This document shows positions 17,656 through 25,452 of a stretch of 64,000 bases of DNA, in pieces. Origin of the DNA: Maribacter zhoushanensis (GTDB lineage Bacteria; Bacteroidota; Bacteroidia; Flavobacteriales; Flavobacteriaceae); the NCBI RefSeq assembly GCF_029350975.1, contig NZ_JARKMR010000001.1, positions 310,001-374,000 on the forward strand. Direction: 5' to 3'. Position 1 is the stretch's first letter. Each line of letters begins with the position of its first letter. The position numbers and the translations under genes were made by a program. A model generated the notes under the pieces. The model did no database searches. It had not been told where the DNA came from and saw only the letters and a program-made list of their open reading frames with translations.

Positions 17656-18489
17656 TTAGATTTTTGAATATGCCTTCCTCACAACATCTTCACCATATTT
17701 ACGCTCCAACCTTCTTAGTGTAAAGTGTGAAGTAGCCATTTTCTGAAAATGATTGATAAAAATAAAGTTCATAGAACCGCCACCTAGTGCTCCGGCAATT
17801 GGAACAGCTTGTGCCATAAACTTCTCGCTAATTAATACACTAAATCTCGCTGCTATTTGGGTGATGAATTTATTCAAAGCACTAGATCCAAAAACAACAG
17901 AACTATTTGCTGCAGTGTTGATAGCCGCTTGTAAGCTAGCCGAAGTAAGATTCTTTAATGTTGATGACAAAGCAGCGCGTGCTGCATAATAGCTTGTATC
18001 CATACCATCATCATCTTTAGACTTGCCCCCTAACGCAAATACTTCCATACATTGCATTTGCCCTTCAAGGGAATATATATCCTCACCCTGGCTTCTAGCT
18101 ATGTCCATAATACTGCGTAAAATGTACTTCGTGGTAATCGTCATTTCAGAAGCGAAAATGGCTGTTCCAATGCCTGTAGTTGAACCAAAAAAACCACCCA
18201 CTGTTCCTGAGCCAATAACTATAGCTTTATACGTAATACTAGAAGGTTCTTTTAACGGTTTGTTTTTTGAAATGGTAAGGAGATTAGCCCTTAATAAACC
18301 CAACAATATTTTTTCTGTAGATTTTTGAAGGACATTTAACGCTTTTTCAGGAATAAATCTAGCTCCTGTTTCTAAAGAGTTTCCAACAATATTAACTCCT
18401 TTTATAGCCCAACCAATATGCTCCATTGAAGCTTTACACTTTTTAATGGTTTCAAGGTCTTCACTAGAAATGGTATTTTTTACCAGCAT
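17656..18489 (-). CDS. EcsC family protein
   Basis: A 277-residue protein of the EcsC family, named after Bacillus subtilis EcsC but without a settled function. Features are an N-terminal helical region (SSEDLETIKKCKASMEHIGWAIKGVNIVG), glycine-rich hydrophobic segments at about 91-118 (KAIVIGSGTVGGFFGSTTGIG) and about 225-240 (AVPIAGALGGGSMNFIF), and a C-terminal FTLRRLERKYGEDVVRKAY helix. The hydrophobic stretches suggest membrane association rather than clear transmembrane helices. It ends 45 bases from repeat E, and the 55-residue lipoprotein gene lies 22 bases upstream in the same direction, so the two may form one transcript. Confidence 0.85.
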   Translation of the reverse strand: MLVKNTISSEDLETIKKCKASMEHIGWAIKGVNIVGNSLETGARFIPEKALNVLQKSTEKILLGLLRANLLTISKNKPLKEPSSITYKAIVIGSGTVGGFFGSTTGIGTAIFASEMTITTKYILRSIMDIARSQGEDIYSLEGQMQCMEVFALGGKSKDDDGMDTSYYAARAALSSTLKNLTSASLQAAINTAANSSVVFGSSALNKFITQIAARFSVLISEKFMAQAVPIAGALGGGSMNFIFINHFQKMATSHFTLRRLERKYGEDVVRKAYSKI

Positions 18490-18511
18490 ATTATTTACTC
18501 TTTATTTGAAC

Positions 18512-18679
18512 TTAATGGGTTGACATGTTAACAGCTCTTACCTCTTCTTCAGGCACGCAAACAGGTCCATTTTGACCTGGTAATTCTATATACCCATTTT
18601 CACAAGGTGGCGAGTCAGTTTCGCAACCTAGGAATACCACTCCAAAAATAGCAATCAATAAAATTCTTTTTAATATCAT
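18512..18679 (-). CDS. Small hypothetical lipoprotein (55 residues)
   Basis: A short gene found by reading the gap. It starts at an ATG (18679-18677) preceded by AAAGG and ends at TAA 18512-18514. The first 18 residues are a textbook lipid signal peptide (MILKRILLIAIFGVVFLG) followed by Cys19, so the lipobox is VFLGC. The mature part has only 37 residues, with two more cysteines in ETDSPPCENG and GPVCVPEEE that could form a disulfide. No family is recognised. It lies just upstream of the EcsC gene on the same strand and downstream of family I repeat R2, so the pair could be one two-gene cassette. Confidence 0.7.
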   Translation of the reverse strand: MILKRILLIAIFGVVFLGCETDSPPCENGYIELPGQNGPVCVPEEEVRAVNMSTH

Positions 18680-18696
18680 CCTTTATTTTGAACTTT

Positions 18697-18890
18697 GATA
18701 ATGTGTTTGTGTATGAAACGTAGTGCTGAAAATAAGCGGTTACTTTTGGTATATCCACAAGCCAAAATTTTACATTTTGTTTTAATTTTTCTTACTTAAT
18801 ACCAAATCAAAAGATTTGGTGACTTTGCAAATGAACAACAACTTTTAGTTTAAACACAAATTGCCCTATTTGCCATAAATTGTGTTAGGC
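18697..18890 (+). repeat. Family I palindromic repeat, copy R2
   Basis: Left end TGTGTTTGTGTATGAAACG then TAGTGC; right end AAATTGCCCTATTTGCC then ATAAATTGTGTTAGGC. The two ends are imperfect inverted complements. An internal hairpin ACCAAATC-AAAA-GATTTGGT lies at about 18800-18819, followed by the family GACTTTG. The right end GTTAGGC fits the integron core-site pattern GTTRRRY. Confidence 0.75.
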
Positions 18891-18897
18891 AAAGTTT

Positions 18898-19884
18898 TTA
18901 ATTTTCGTTAAATATTTCAAAAGTTAAATTTATAAATATTTCATGAGGAGAACCAACTATATCCTCAAGGACATAAGCCATTTTTAAATCATAATTATTC
19001 ATTTCAGGAACTAGATTCTTTGTTAAATTATTATACAAGTTTCCTGTAACAGGGCTTTCTTCAAAAGAACCAGGAAAAATTTCACCAAAAACTTCGAAGG
19101 GATACACGTTTTCATTCGTATTGATATCTTCATTAAAACCAAGGATTAATTTAGAAAATGGATTTTCACCATTCCCAAATTGAGTAATAAAGTTGCCTTC
19201 AATGTTAATTAGTCTGACTAGGCGAATTTTGTTATAATCTAAATTAAAATCATTAGCTATTTCAGTTAATCTAGCGTTAGGAAATGAAATTATTCCAGAA
19301 TAATACTCATTGTTGCTTTCTTCTGTTATAAAATTTGATGTGTAAGGAACTGTAATTGTCACTTTATTCAAATTTGATAACGGAACGATACTAAAGCTTT
19401 TTACATCTGTCCATTTACTATATCCTTGAGGGGATTCAATATCAGTTGTTCTAGCTCTATAACTAACAAAAATACTATCCTGTATAGGTTCTAAAAACTC
19501 TGTAGTAGAATAATAATGAACGTACTGATTTCCATATCCAGCCGAAAAATTATTATTTAATTCATGGAACTTTCCATATTCGTTGCAATCGAATGAGTTA
19601 TTGGTTTGTATAATTTGTAATTCAGTATTCCATAAGTTGTCTGGTAGATTCCATCCAATTTCTACAATTTCATTAGAGTAGAAAATAGAATTAATTGGTT
19701 GAGTTATGATAGGTTTTCCATAAATGGGCTCATATCTTAAACTATCAGGTGTCGGGAATAAACTTTCGCAAGTATCTGTTGAGAATGGTTGAAGATTGTT
19801 TTCAACATTATCACCATTATCAGTTTCACATGAAATTTGAATGACTAGAAATAAAAAAACAAGGTGTAATATTCTTTTCTTCAT
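18898..19884 (-). CDS. Hypothetical lipoprotein
   Basis: A 328-residue predicted lipoprotein with a lipid signal peptide MKKRILHLVFLFLVIQISC (lipobox QISC, mature Cys19). The first part of the mature protein is Asn- and Asp-rich. A segment PIITQPINSIFYSNEIVEIGWNLP at about residues 58-81 resembles the start of a fibronectin type III or Ig-like strand set, followed by SFSIVPLSNLNKVTITVPY. The C-terminal half has no recognised motif. It is a lone gene with a family I repeat directly at its 3' end and a short repeat-like junction of 42 bases at its 5' end. Function is unknown. Confidence 0.7.
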   Translation of the reverse strand: MKKRILHLVFLFLVIQISCETDNGDNVENNLQPFSTDTCESLFPTPDSLRYEPIYGKPIITQPINSIFYSNEIVEIGWNLPDNLWNTELQIIQTNNSFDCNEYGKFHELNNNFSAGYGNQYVHYYSTTEFLEPIQDSIFVSYRARTTDIESPQGYSKWTDVKSFSIVPLSNLNKVTITVPYTSNFITEESNNEYYSGIISFPNARLTEIANDFNLDYNKIRLVRLINIEGNFITQFGNGENPFSKLILGFNEDINTNENVYPFEVFGEIFPGSFEESPVTGNLYNNLTKNLVPEMNNYDLKMAYVLEDIVGSPHEIFINLTFEIFNEN

Positions 19885-19889
19885 TTTGA

Positions 19890-19921
19890 TTCAATTGTAC
19901 CTATAGCCATTGTTGCCAGCA
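19890..19921 (+). repeat. Minimal family I-like junction
   Basis: A 42-base gap between two minus-strand genes reduced to TCAATTGTACCTATAGCC and ATTGTTGCCAGCAG. The right part matches the ATTGTTG ends of family I repeats, so this may be a deleted copy. Confidence 0.4.
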
Positions 19922-19926
19922 GTATT

Positions 19927-21390
19927 TTATTTTCGTTCAATTTTCACTAATCCTTGCCTTGTCGCTAAAAATAAATTCCCTTCATCATCAAATGTCATAG
20001 TTGACATGTAAGAAGTTGGTATATCAGAGTTTTCAGTATGATAATTTTCCCAATTACCTTTTAAGTCGAACCTAACTAATCCAGCTCTGTCTGTTGAAAT
20101 CCAAAGAACCTTTTCTATTTTGTCATATAGTACAGAAGTCGTATGATTAAAAGGGATACCTGAATTTTCAGTTGTAAATTGTTTGTAGTTACCATTTACA
20201 TCTCGTATTGCTATTCCCTCGTCATTGTTAACTTGCTTCTTGTTTTTTCTGTCAAATTCGTAAAGTGTAAAATATAGATTTCCGTTTTCGTCTTCGTCCA
20301 TCGAAGTAATGCATTTTCCTTTTAGAACTGTGGATGATTTCTCGAAATTTGTTACTTGATTATTTTCATCTATCATTGCTGTTCCATCATAAGTTCCAAT
20401 CCAAATTCTATTTTTAGAATCTCTTTTAGCAAAGGAAACTCTATCTCCAGGTAAGTCTTTGTATAAGCTCTTATCAATTTTTGACCAGTTACCATCTTTA
20501 AGAATAGTTATTCCATTTTTTGAACAGAAAAATAACTCGCCCGTTTTTGAGTTATTAATAATACTATAGGCAGAATTAATTCCAATTTGTGTTGAGTCAT
20601 ATTTTACCCATCTATCATTATCAAAACTGTATATGTTGTTTTTAGCATAAATCCATTTTACATTATTGTTATCCGTTGCTAATTCTTGATAGGCGAAGTA
20701 TTTTCCTTTATCGGTTATATTTTGTTCGGCATTTTTAAAATTGCTTCCATCAAAAGTTACCAAACCTTGGCTCACAGTAAGCCATATTAAGCCATTTTTA
20801 TCAATGGAAATATGGTCATTCCAATTATTAGGTAAATTTGAGTTTTTTGAATTCCAAACAGTTATTTTATAATTGCTTAAGTTTTCGTTTTTGTAAACGT
20901 AATTTTTATTATAGATTTCTGGGCTATTTGGCTTGTCAAATGATTTCTTGAAAGCTTCTTTATCCACTCTTTCAATTTGTCCTGTGATTTTATTATTATC
21001 TACTTTAAAAACGATATTGATAGAAGATTTTTCTTCTATTTTACCGTTTGTTATTGCAGGTGTCCAACTTTTGAATCGATTCAGCTCTTTAACTAATTTC
21101 TTTGTTATGAAATTTTTTGATTGGTCTGTATGACTCAAAACACAAGCATGTCCTTTTGAATTTACAAGTACTTGAAACATAACAGCTCCTTTAATACCAT
21201 TTAAATTAAGTTCATCGCTCAATTTTCCCTGAAGTTTTGAAAATTCTTGTTCTTCATAACCAGCTTTTGTATCTCCACAGTCAAGGCAAAATCTTTCAGT
21301 TCTGCATTTTTCAAGTTTTACAGGGAATAGATTTTGTGCGTTTAAATAAAAAGTAGTGAGGATAAAGAAGATTGGAAAGAGTATTTTCAT
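19927..21390 (-). CDS. TonB C-terminal-like domain plus ligand-binding propeller protein
   Basis: A 487-residue exported protein. The ATG at 21390 gives a signal peptide (MKILFPIFFILTTFYLNAQ); the frame runs further upstream without support. Residues about 60-135 (KGAVMFQVLVNSKGHACVLSH, RFKSWTPAITNGK) resemble the C-terminal domain of TonB-type proteins. Residues about 180-487 form a propeller of the kind found in two-component regulators: repeats such as NDHISIDKNGLIWLTVSQGL, SKNRIWIGTYDGTAMID, EKVLWISTDRAGLVRFD and DEGNLFLATRQGLVKIE. There is no histidine kinase domain, so this is a free sensor-like or scaffold protein. The domain pairing is unusual. It is flanked by repeats on both sides. 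Confidence 0.75.
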   Translation of the reverse strand: MKILFPIFFILTTFYLNAQNLFPVKLEKCRTERFCLDCGDTKAGYEEQEFSKLQGKLSDELNLNGIKGAVMFQVLVNSKGHACVLSHTDQSKNFITKKLVKELNRFKSWTPAITNGKIEEKSSINIVFKVDNNKITGQIERVDKEAFKKSFDKPNSPEIYNKNYVYKNENLSNYKITVWNSKNSNLPNNWNDHISIDKNGLIWLTVSQGLVTFDGSNFKNAEQNITDKGKYFAYQELATDNNNVKWIYAKNNIYSFDNDRWVKYDSTQIGINSAYSIINNSKTGELFFCSKNGITILKDGNWSKIDKSLYKDLPGDRVSFAKRDSKNRIWIGTYDGTAMIDENNQVTNFEKSSTVLKGKCITSMDEDENGNLYFTLYEFDRKNKKQVNNDEGIAIRDVNGNYKQFTTENSGIPFNHTTSVLYDKIEKVLWISTDRAGLVRFDLKGNWENYHTENSDIPTSYMSTMTFDDEGNLFLATRQGLVKIERK

Positions 21391-21426
21391 TAGTAATTCT
21401 GTTTTTTGGTTTGTTGGGATAATGCT

Positions 21427-21620
21427 GTCAACGGACTTGTGTATTAAACGTAGCGTGCAAAAGGACACTAACTTTTCGGATTAACACAGAGCCGAATTTT
21501 TATATTTTGTTTTTAATTTTTCTCTTTTAAAAAGCCAAATTAAAAATTTGGCGGACTTTCTAGATATACACAAGCCATAAAGTTTAGCACTTATTAGCTA
21601 TGTTTTATACACCGTGTTGT
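21427..21620 (+). repeat. Family I palindromic repeat, copy R1
   Basis: Left end GTCAACGGACTTGTGTATTA then AACGTAGCGTGC; right end GCACTTATTAGCTATG then TTTTATACACCGTGTTG. The ends are inverted complements with small gaps. The internal arm GCCAAATT-AAA-AATTTGGC (21534-21552) is perfect and also pairs with GCCGAATTTTTA further left. It fills the gap between two minus-strand genes. Confidence 0.8.
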
Positions 21621-21635
21621 AAAACTTTCTTTTTA

Positions 21636-22124
21636 TCAGAGTTTGTTCAATTCGTTCACTAATTCAGATTTAAATTTTGACAAATCTTTTTTAATTTTAA
21701 TTCTCGGTAAAATCAAAAACAAAATTGAAATCGGAATTATTATTATAAGTAAAGGATATACTTCTTTAACTATTATTAATATTATAAAACAAAGAAAGAA
21801 AATCGGACCTACTATAAGAGCTAAATTTGCAATTTCATCAGTTCCATTTACTTCTATCTCCAAACTTATTTTGTCTTTAAATTCTATAATTTTTCCATTA
21901 GCATTTGAAGAAATCATTTTTGGGTTCATAAATCTCCTCTTTTTTCTCAATGTGAAATTTTCAGAGTCAATTTTTCCGATATATTTTTTGTCCGATTGAT
22001 ACAATTCGTCTTTTAAAATTCCTTTATCATCATCAATAATCTCTTTAAATCTTGTTAAGAATTCAGTCTTATCATAATTCAAGTTAATCAAAACACTTTC
22101 CTTTAGATTTAAAGCTTTTATCAT
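21636..22124 (-). CDS. Hypothetical membrane protein
   Basis: A 162-residue protein. The N-terminal 95 residues are soluble and charged (KTEFLTRFKEIIDDDKG, FTLRKKRRFMNPKMIS, EFKDKISLEIEV). Residues about 98-145 form two adjoining transmembrane helices (IANLALIVGPIFFLCFIILII and YPLLIIIIPISILFLILP) separated by a short KEVYP turn, followed by a basic tail. No family is recognised. It is a lone gene between repeat R1 on its 3' side and repeat R3 on its 5' side, fitting the single-gene cassette pattern. Function is unknown. Confidence 0.65.
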   Translation of the reverse strand: MIKALNLKESVLINLNYDKTEFLTRFKEIIDDDKGILKDELYQSDKKYIGKIDSENFTLRKKRRFMNPKMISSNANGKIIEFKDKISLEIEVNGTDEIANLALIVGPIFFLCFIILIIVKEVYPLLIIIIPISILFLILPRIKIKKDLSKFKSELVNELNKL

Positions 22125-22150
22125 TATTATATTCTCAGTTTTTTAATGTT

Positions 22151-22330
22151 TTACAACGGTTGGGCTAAGCGTAGTTCGGAGGCAAGGAAACTTTTTGTTT
22201 CCGTCTGCCGACGTAGCTAAAACTTATTGTTTTGCTTTTTATTTTTTCTTGTCCAAAGCTAAATCCATAAGATTAAGCGACTTCATAAATATACACAGAC
22301 CTTTCGGTTTTGCCCTAAAGTCTGCATTGC
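22151..22330 (+). repeat. Family I palindromic repeat, copy R3 (interrupted by IS110)
   Basis: Left end ACAACGGTTGGGCTAAGCG, then CTTTTTGTTTCCGTCTGCCG, GTAGCTAAAACTTATTG and its inverted partner ATAAGATTAAGCGAC, then ATACACAGACCTTTCGGTTT and TGCCCTAAAG. The expected right end is missing here but reappears as TCAGTTCTTTGTTACC at about 23535-23550, beyond the transposase. The same TCAGTTCTTTGTTA occurs at 25916-25929. The IS therefore split this copy. Confidence 0.75.
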
Positions 22331-22339
22331 GTTTAGGTT

Positions 22340-22549
22340 TCCTAAGTTAGTATTCTGTTATCTTTTACGGTTTAACAAAAGAACAAAAGAGCAGAGTAAG
22401 GTTATTTTAGGTTTAGGAACTTCAGATTCCGTCAACAAAGAAAATCCCTGCTCTTTTACTATTCAAATACGATCAGTTCATTAGGTCATTAGAACCTGTT
22501 TCTAGGATGATGTATAGCATTAGTGTTTGTTCTTTAAAAATTTAATAAT
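22340..22549 (+). ncRNA. Candidate bridge RNA of the IS110 element
   Basis: IS110-group elements express a bridge RNA from the non-coding left end upstream of the transposase; it base-pairs with donor and target DNA. This 210-base leader has no reading frame and carries an inverted repeat AAAAGAGCAG (22385-22394) with CTGCTCTTTT (22448-22457) around a 53-base internal region. Position and size fit; the RNA itself is inferred. Confidence 0.4.
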
Positions 22550-23515
22550 ATGAATAAAAGTACAATTTTTGTGGGGATAGATATCTCTAAAGATGTTTTC
22601 GATGTTTATGATTCTAATAGTGGTCATTTCCAATATAGTAATGACGAGAAAGGTTTCAAGTTATTTAAAAAAAGTATAACAACGGATCATTGGTGTGTAA
22701 TGGAAGCTACGGGATGTTATCATCAACAACTTGCCATTTATTTGTTCGATAGCGCTTTACGTGTTTCCGTGATAAATCCATTGGTCATCAAGCGTTTTAT
22801 ACAGATGAAACTAAATCAGGTAAAAACGGATAAGAGCGATGCCAAGATGATATGTCGCTATGGCGAGGAACAAGCTTTGGACCTATGGTCACCGGAACCT
22901 GGTTACATTGTAGAGAGTAAAACCCTTCAAGGAGTTGTCCGCCTTTATTTTAAGCAACGTACGGCCTTAAAGAACACACTTCACGCAATGTCCACAAGTA
23001 AACGTGGAAAGGGTATGCTAATGCGTTCGATCGTACGTCAATTGAAGAGTTTGGACAAAGAAATAAAGTTATTGGAATCGGAGATTGAAAAGTTGATACG
23101 TGCTAACGAACAAGAGCTTTATACCAGGCTGAACACTATACCGGGTATTGGTAGAAAGACCGCTATGCTTTTAATTGTCTGTACGAACGGTTTTCGGGAT
23201 TTTGAAAGTTCACGGCAGTTGTCCTCCTATTTCGGTCTTGCACCGAACGAGCGAAGTTCGGGCAGTAGTGTAAGGGGAAAGTCCCGAATAAGTAAAATGG
23301 GAGACCCTTTAGTGAGGAACCATCTTTTCCTTTGCAGTTTTACGGCTTGTGTCCATAACCCTCAATGCAAGGCGTTATATGACAGGATAGTTTTAAAAGG
23401 GAAGAGTAAAAAATTAGCTTTGATAGCAGTCTGTAATAAATTGATTAAACAAGCTTATGGAATAGCCAAATCAGGTTTGGATTATGATAGGAATTATGTG
23501 GGTAGATTGAGCTAG
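22550..23515 (+). CDS. IS110-family transposase
   Basis: A 321-residue recombinase. The N-terminal RuvC-like DEDD domain shows D11 in FVGIDISKD, E52 in VMEATGCYHQ and D94/D97 in KTDKSDAKM. A coiled linker (about 150-190) leads to the Transposase_20 domain with IPGIGRKTAMLLI at about 197-209 and the serine-rich RSSGSSVRGKSR segment (residues 235-246), where the catalytic Ser of this family lies. The length and motif order are complete, so it is probably active. The absence of a long 3' non-coding end and the presence of a long 5' leader put it in the IS110 group rather than the IS1111 group. Confidence 0.95.
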   Translation: MNKSTIFVGIDISKDVFDVYDSNSGHFQYSNDEKGFKLFKKSITTDHWCVMEATGCYHQQLAIYLFDSALRVSVINPLVIKRFIQMKLNQVKTDKSDAKMICRYGEEQALDLWSPEPGYIVESKTLQGVVRLYFKQRTALKNTLHAMSTSKRGKGMLMRSIVRQLKSLDKEIKLLESEIEKLIRANEQELYTRLNTIPGIGRKTAMLLIVCTNGFRDFESSRQLSSYFGLAPNERSSGSSVRGKSRISKMGDPLVRNHLFLCSFTACVHNPQCKALYDRIVLKGKSKKLALIAVCNKLIKQAYGIAKSGLDYDRNYVGRLS

Positions 23516-23562
23516 ATTTTATTTGTTTTTCAGCTCAGTTCTTTGTTACCACACGTATTTTT

Positions 23563-24282
23563 TCACGACATCCAGGTTCCTATAATTTTATCTATTGCCC
23601 AATTACCGTTTTCATTTTTTTTAATAAAAATTCTGAATCCATTTCCGTTTAGAATTCCCGTTGTATATCCTCCATTTAGCACTCCATAGGCTTTTGATTC
23701 ATCAAATAATATTCGACTAAATCCAATGTTCGCTGCAATAAAATAATCATATTCTGTTTTCCAAAACTCCCTTCCTTTTGGAAATTCCGAACGATATTTA
23801 AATTTTATCTTTTCATCGTTAGATATTAGCATGTTTAAGTCAATTCTATAGTTTAGTCCTAGCTTCACATTTATGGAATCTTGAATTTTAAAATGGTCAG
23901 ATAATTTAGTTGCATCATCTTTTTCATATGCACTAGCAGAGTCGGAAACAACTATAAATATTGGTGACTTATCGCTTTTCAAAGAATCTTTTTTTCTTTT
24001 CCGTTTTTCCATTTGATTCTTGAACTTGTCACTTTTCATGTAATCTTCTACAGCTTTATCTATGTTGTTTTTGTATTCTTCTTTGGCGAAAAACTCAGAT
24101 GATGGTGGAGGGGGCGGAGGAAGTCGTTTATCGTAGTAAATCGAATCTAAAATAGCAGGGAATATTTCATAGAAAACAGTTTGTTCAAAATCGGCATCAC
24201 TTATGACTTTTTCTTTTTTACAATTGCAGAAAAACAAGGTCAAAATCGAGAGTGTGAATATTGATGTTAACGTTTTTTTCAT
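23563..24282 (-). CDS. Hypothetical lipoprotein with proline run
   Basis: A 239-residue predicted lipoprotein with a lipid signal peptide MKKTLTSIFTLSILTLFFCNC. Either Cys19 or Cys21 could be lipidated; CKK after it is typical. A run of six prolines (RLPPPPPPSSEFF, residues about 53-65) is followed by a lysine-rich helical region (about 70-105) and a C-terminal domain with strands (NYRIDLNMLIS, FIAANIGFSRILFDESKAYGVLNGG, WAIDKIIGTWMS). No known family is recognised. The gene is bounded by the IS-split repeat R3 on its 3' side and repeat copy B on its 5' side. Function is unknown. Confidence 0.65.
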   Translation of the reverse strand: MKKTLTSIFTLSILTLFFCNCKKEKVISDADFEQTVFYEIFPAILDSIYYDKRLPPPPPPSSEFFAKEEYKNNIDKAVEDYMKSDKFKNQMEKRKRKKDSLKSDKSPIFIVVSDSASAYEKDDATKLSDHFKIQDSINVKLGLNYRIDLNMLISNDEKIKFKYRSEFPKGREFWKTEYDYFIAANIGFSRILFDESKAYGVLNGGYTTGILNGNGFRIFIKKNENGNWAIDKIIGTWMS

Positions 24283-24288
24283 ATGTGT

Positions 24289-24612
24289 GCTAACGTATTT
24301 CTATGTGTACAATTACATATATCCCCAAATATCAATGAGTATATGTAATCGATCGAATCACTAATATACCACTAAAGAATAAACCTACAATTAACTATCA
24401 CCTTCCGTAGGGAAAACCACAATCATAAAAATTATATGCAAAAGAAAAGCTAAAAACACCAAACCAACCAACCAGTCTGTTTTTTACTACTGAAATGCGC
24501 GGTAAATCATTGAAAATTGCGACAGCAATTATAATTGTATCGACAAAATGCAAGAAGTTAGAAGATAAATGGGTGTTTTGGGTGTTGAACAAACCAAGTG
24601 GTTTGTTTTTTG
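24289..24612 (+). repeat. Family II structured repeat, copy B (full length)
   Basis: The most complete copy. In order: GCTAACGTATTTCTATGTG, hairpin ATTACATATA (24312-24321) with TATATGTAAT (24340-24349), CACTAATATACCACTAAAG, AATAAACCTACAATTAA, CCAACCAGTCTGTTTTTTAC, the AAATTGCGACAGCAATTATA and ATTGTATCGACAAAATGCAA blocks, then the perfect hairpin AACAAACCA-AG-TGGTTTGTT (24588-24607) and TTTTTTG. It fills the 390-base gap between two minus-strand genes. Confidence 0.85.
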
Positions 24613-24672
24613 GAAGCTTAAACGAGCTGTTTCAGAACCCTTTTTCTTCCTTAATGCCTTTTCTGGGGCTTA

Positions 24673-25452
24673 TTAGTTCTCTAATGCACGTTTAAAATCC
24701 ACTATTTCTGAGAGGTAGATTTCGTTCAAATATTCGTTGTAATAATCGTCTCGTTTAGAGGCTATATTACTTTCTGCTTTTAGAATATGCGCTTTGGCTT
24801 TCTCCAAATTCCCAAGTTTTTGATATGCTTTTGCCATGCCAAAGTATGCCTCTGGTACGTTTTCCGATTGCTGTAATGCACGTTGAAATTCTGTAATTGT
24901 TTTTTCGTAATTCCCCAATTCATATTCGCAAAGTCCTAGGTAGACGAACGTGTGTATATCTACCCAATCTTCTTTTTGCGTCTTAATGTTACGGTTAAAC
25001 ATTTCAATAGCTTTTGGGTAGTCTTTTTTGCCGAAATAACATTCTCCACGTAAAAAGTCAATATCCTCGCCCCAGGGTGCGTCAGTGACGTTTGGGGTGA
25101 GATTGTCAAGTCTGTCAAAGTCGAGTAGGGCTTTGTCGTAATCACGCATTTTACGCAATCTGATCCACCCGCGGTACCCTAAATGTTTTACGGGGTCTAG
25201 TGCAACAGCTTTGTCCAAGTATTCAAAACCTTTGTTGAAATCTCCGGCTTTGTTATAGGAGACGGAACGCTCCATCCAAGCATCGCTGTTTGTTGGGTCG
25301 TATTCCAATGCTTTCTCGTAGTGACGTGTATCTACCAGAAAGTCCGATTTCTCCGTATCTGATTTTAAATGCCACCAAATGGTTGATCCAATCACTAGAA
25401 ATAGAATTATGGACCCTAAAAAAATGAATAGGTATTTAAAAAATTTCTTCAA
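24673..25452 (-). CDS. Membrane-anchored TPR protein
   Basis: A 259-residue protein with one N-terminal transmembrane helix (about 7-27, YLFIFLGSIILFLVIGSTIWW) and four to six tetratricopeptide repeats after it, for example HYEKALEYDPTNSDAWMERS, YLDKAVALDPVKHLGYRGW, YPKAIEMFNRNIKTQKEDW, YEKTITEFQRALQQSENVPE and AYFGMAKAYQKLGNLEKAKA. It probably serves as a periplasm-facing or cytoplasmic scaffold for protein contacts; the partner is unknown. The start is a TTG at 25452, which overlaps the end of the upstream gene by 17 bases, so the two are translationally coupled. The next in-frame ATG would lose the membrane anchor. Confidence 0.75.
   Translation of the reverse strand: MKKFFKYLFIFLGSIILFLVIGSTIWWHLKSDTEKSDFLVDTRHYEKALEYDPTNSDAWMERSVSYNKAGDFNKGFEYLDKAVALDPVKHLGYRGWIRLRKMRDYDKALLDFDRLDNLTPNVTDAPWGEDIDFLRGECYFGKKDYPKAIEMFNRNIKTQKEDWVDIHTFVYLGLCEYELGNYEKTITEFQRALQQSENVPEAYFGMAKAYQKLGNLEKAKAHILKAESNIASKRDDYYNEYLNEIYLSEIVDFKRALEN

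Larger units (their letters stand above)
22330..23521 (+). mobile_element. IS110-family insertion sequence (approximate limits)
   Basis: A DEDD transposase gene preceded by about 220 bases of structured non-coding sequence and followed almost at once by recognisable flanking repeat. IS110 elements lack terminal inverted repeats, so the limits are estimates: the left end is where repeat R3 stops matching (about 22330) and the right end is shortly after the stop codon, where the repeat's right end resumes (about 23522). It is the only plus-strand gene in the accessory block. Confidence 0.75.
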
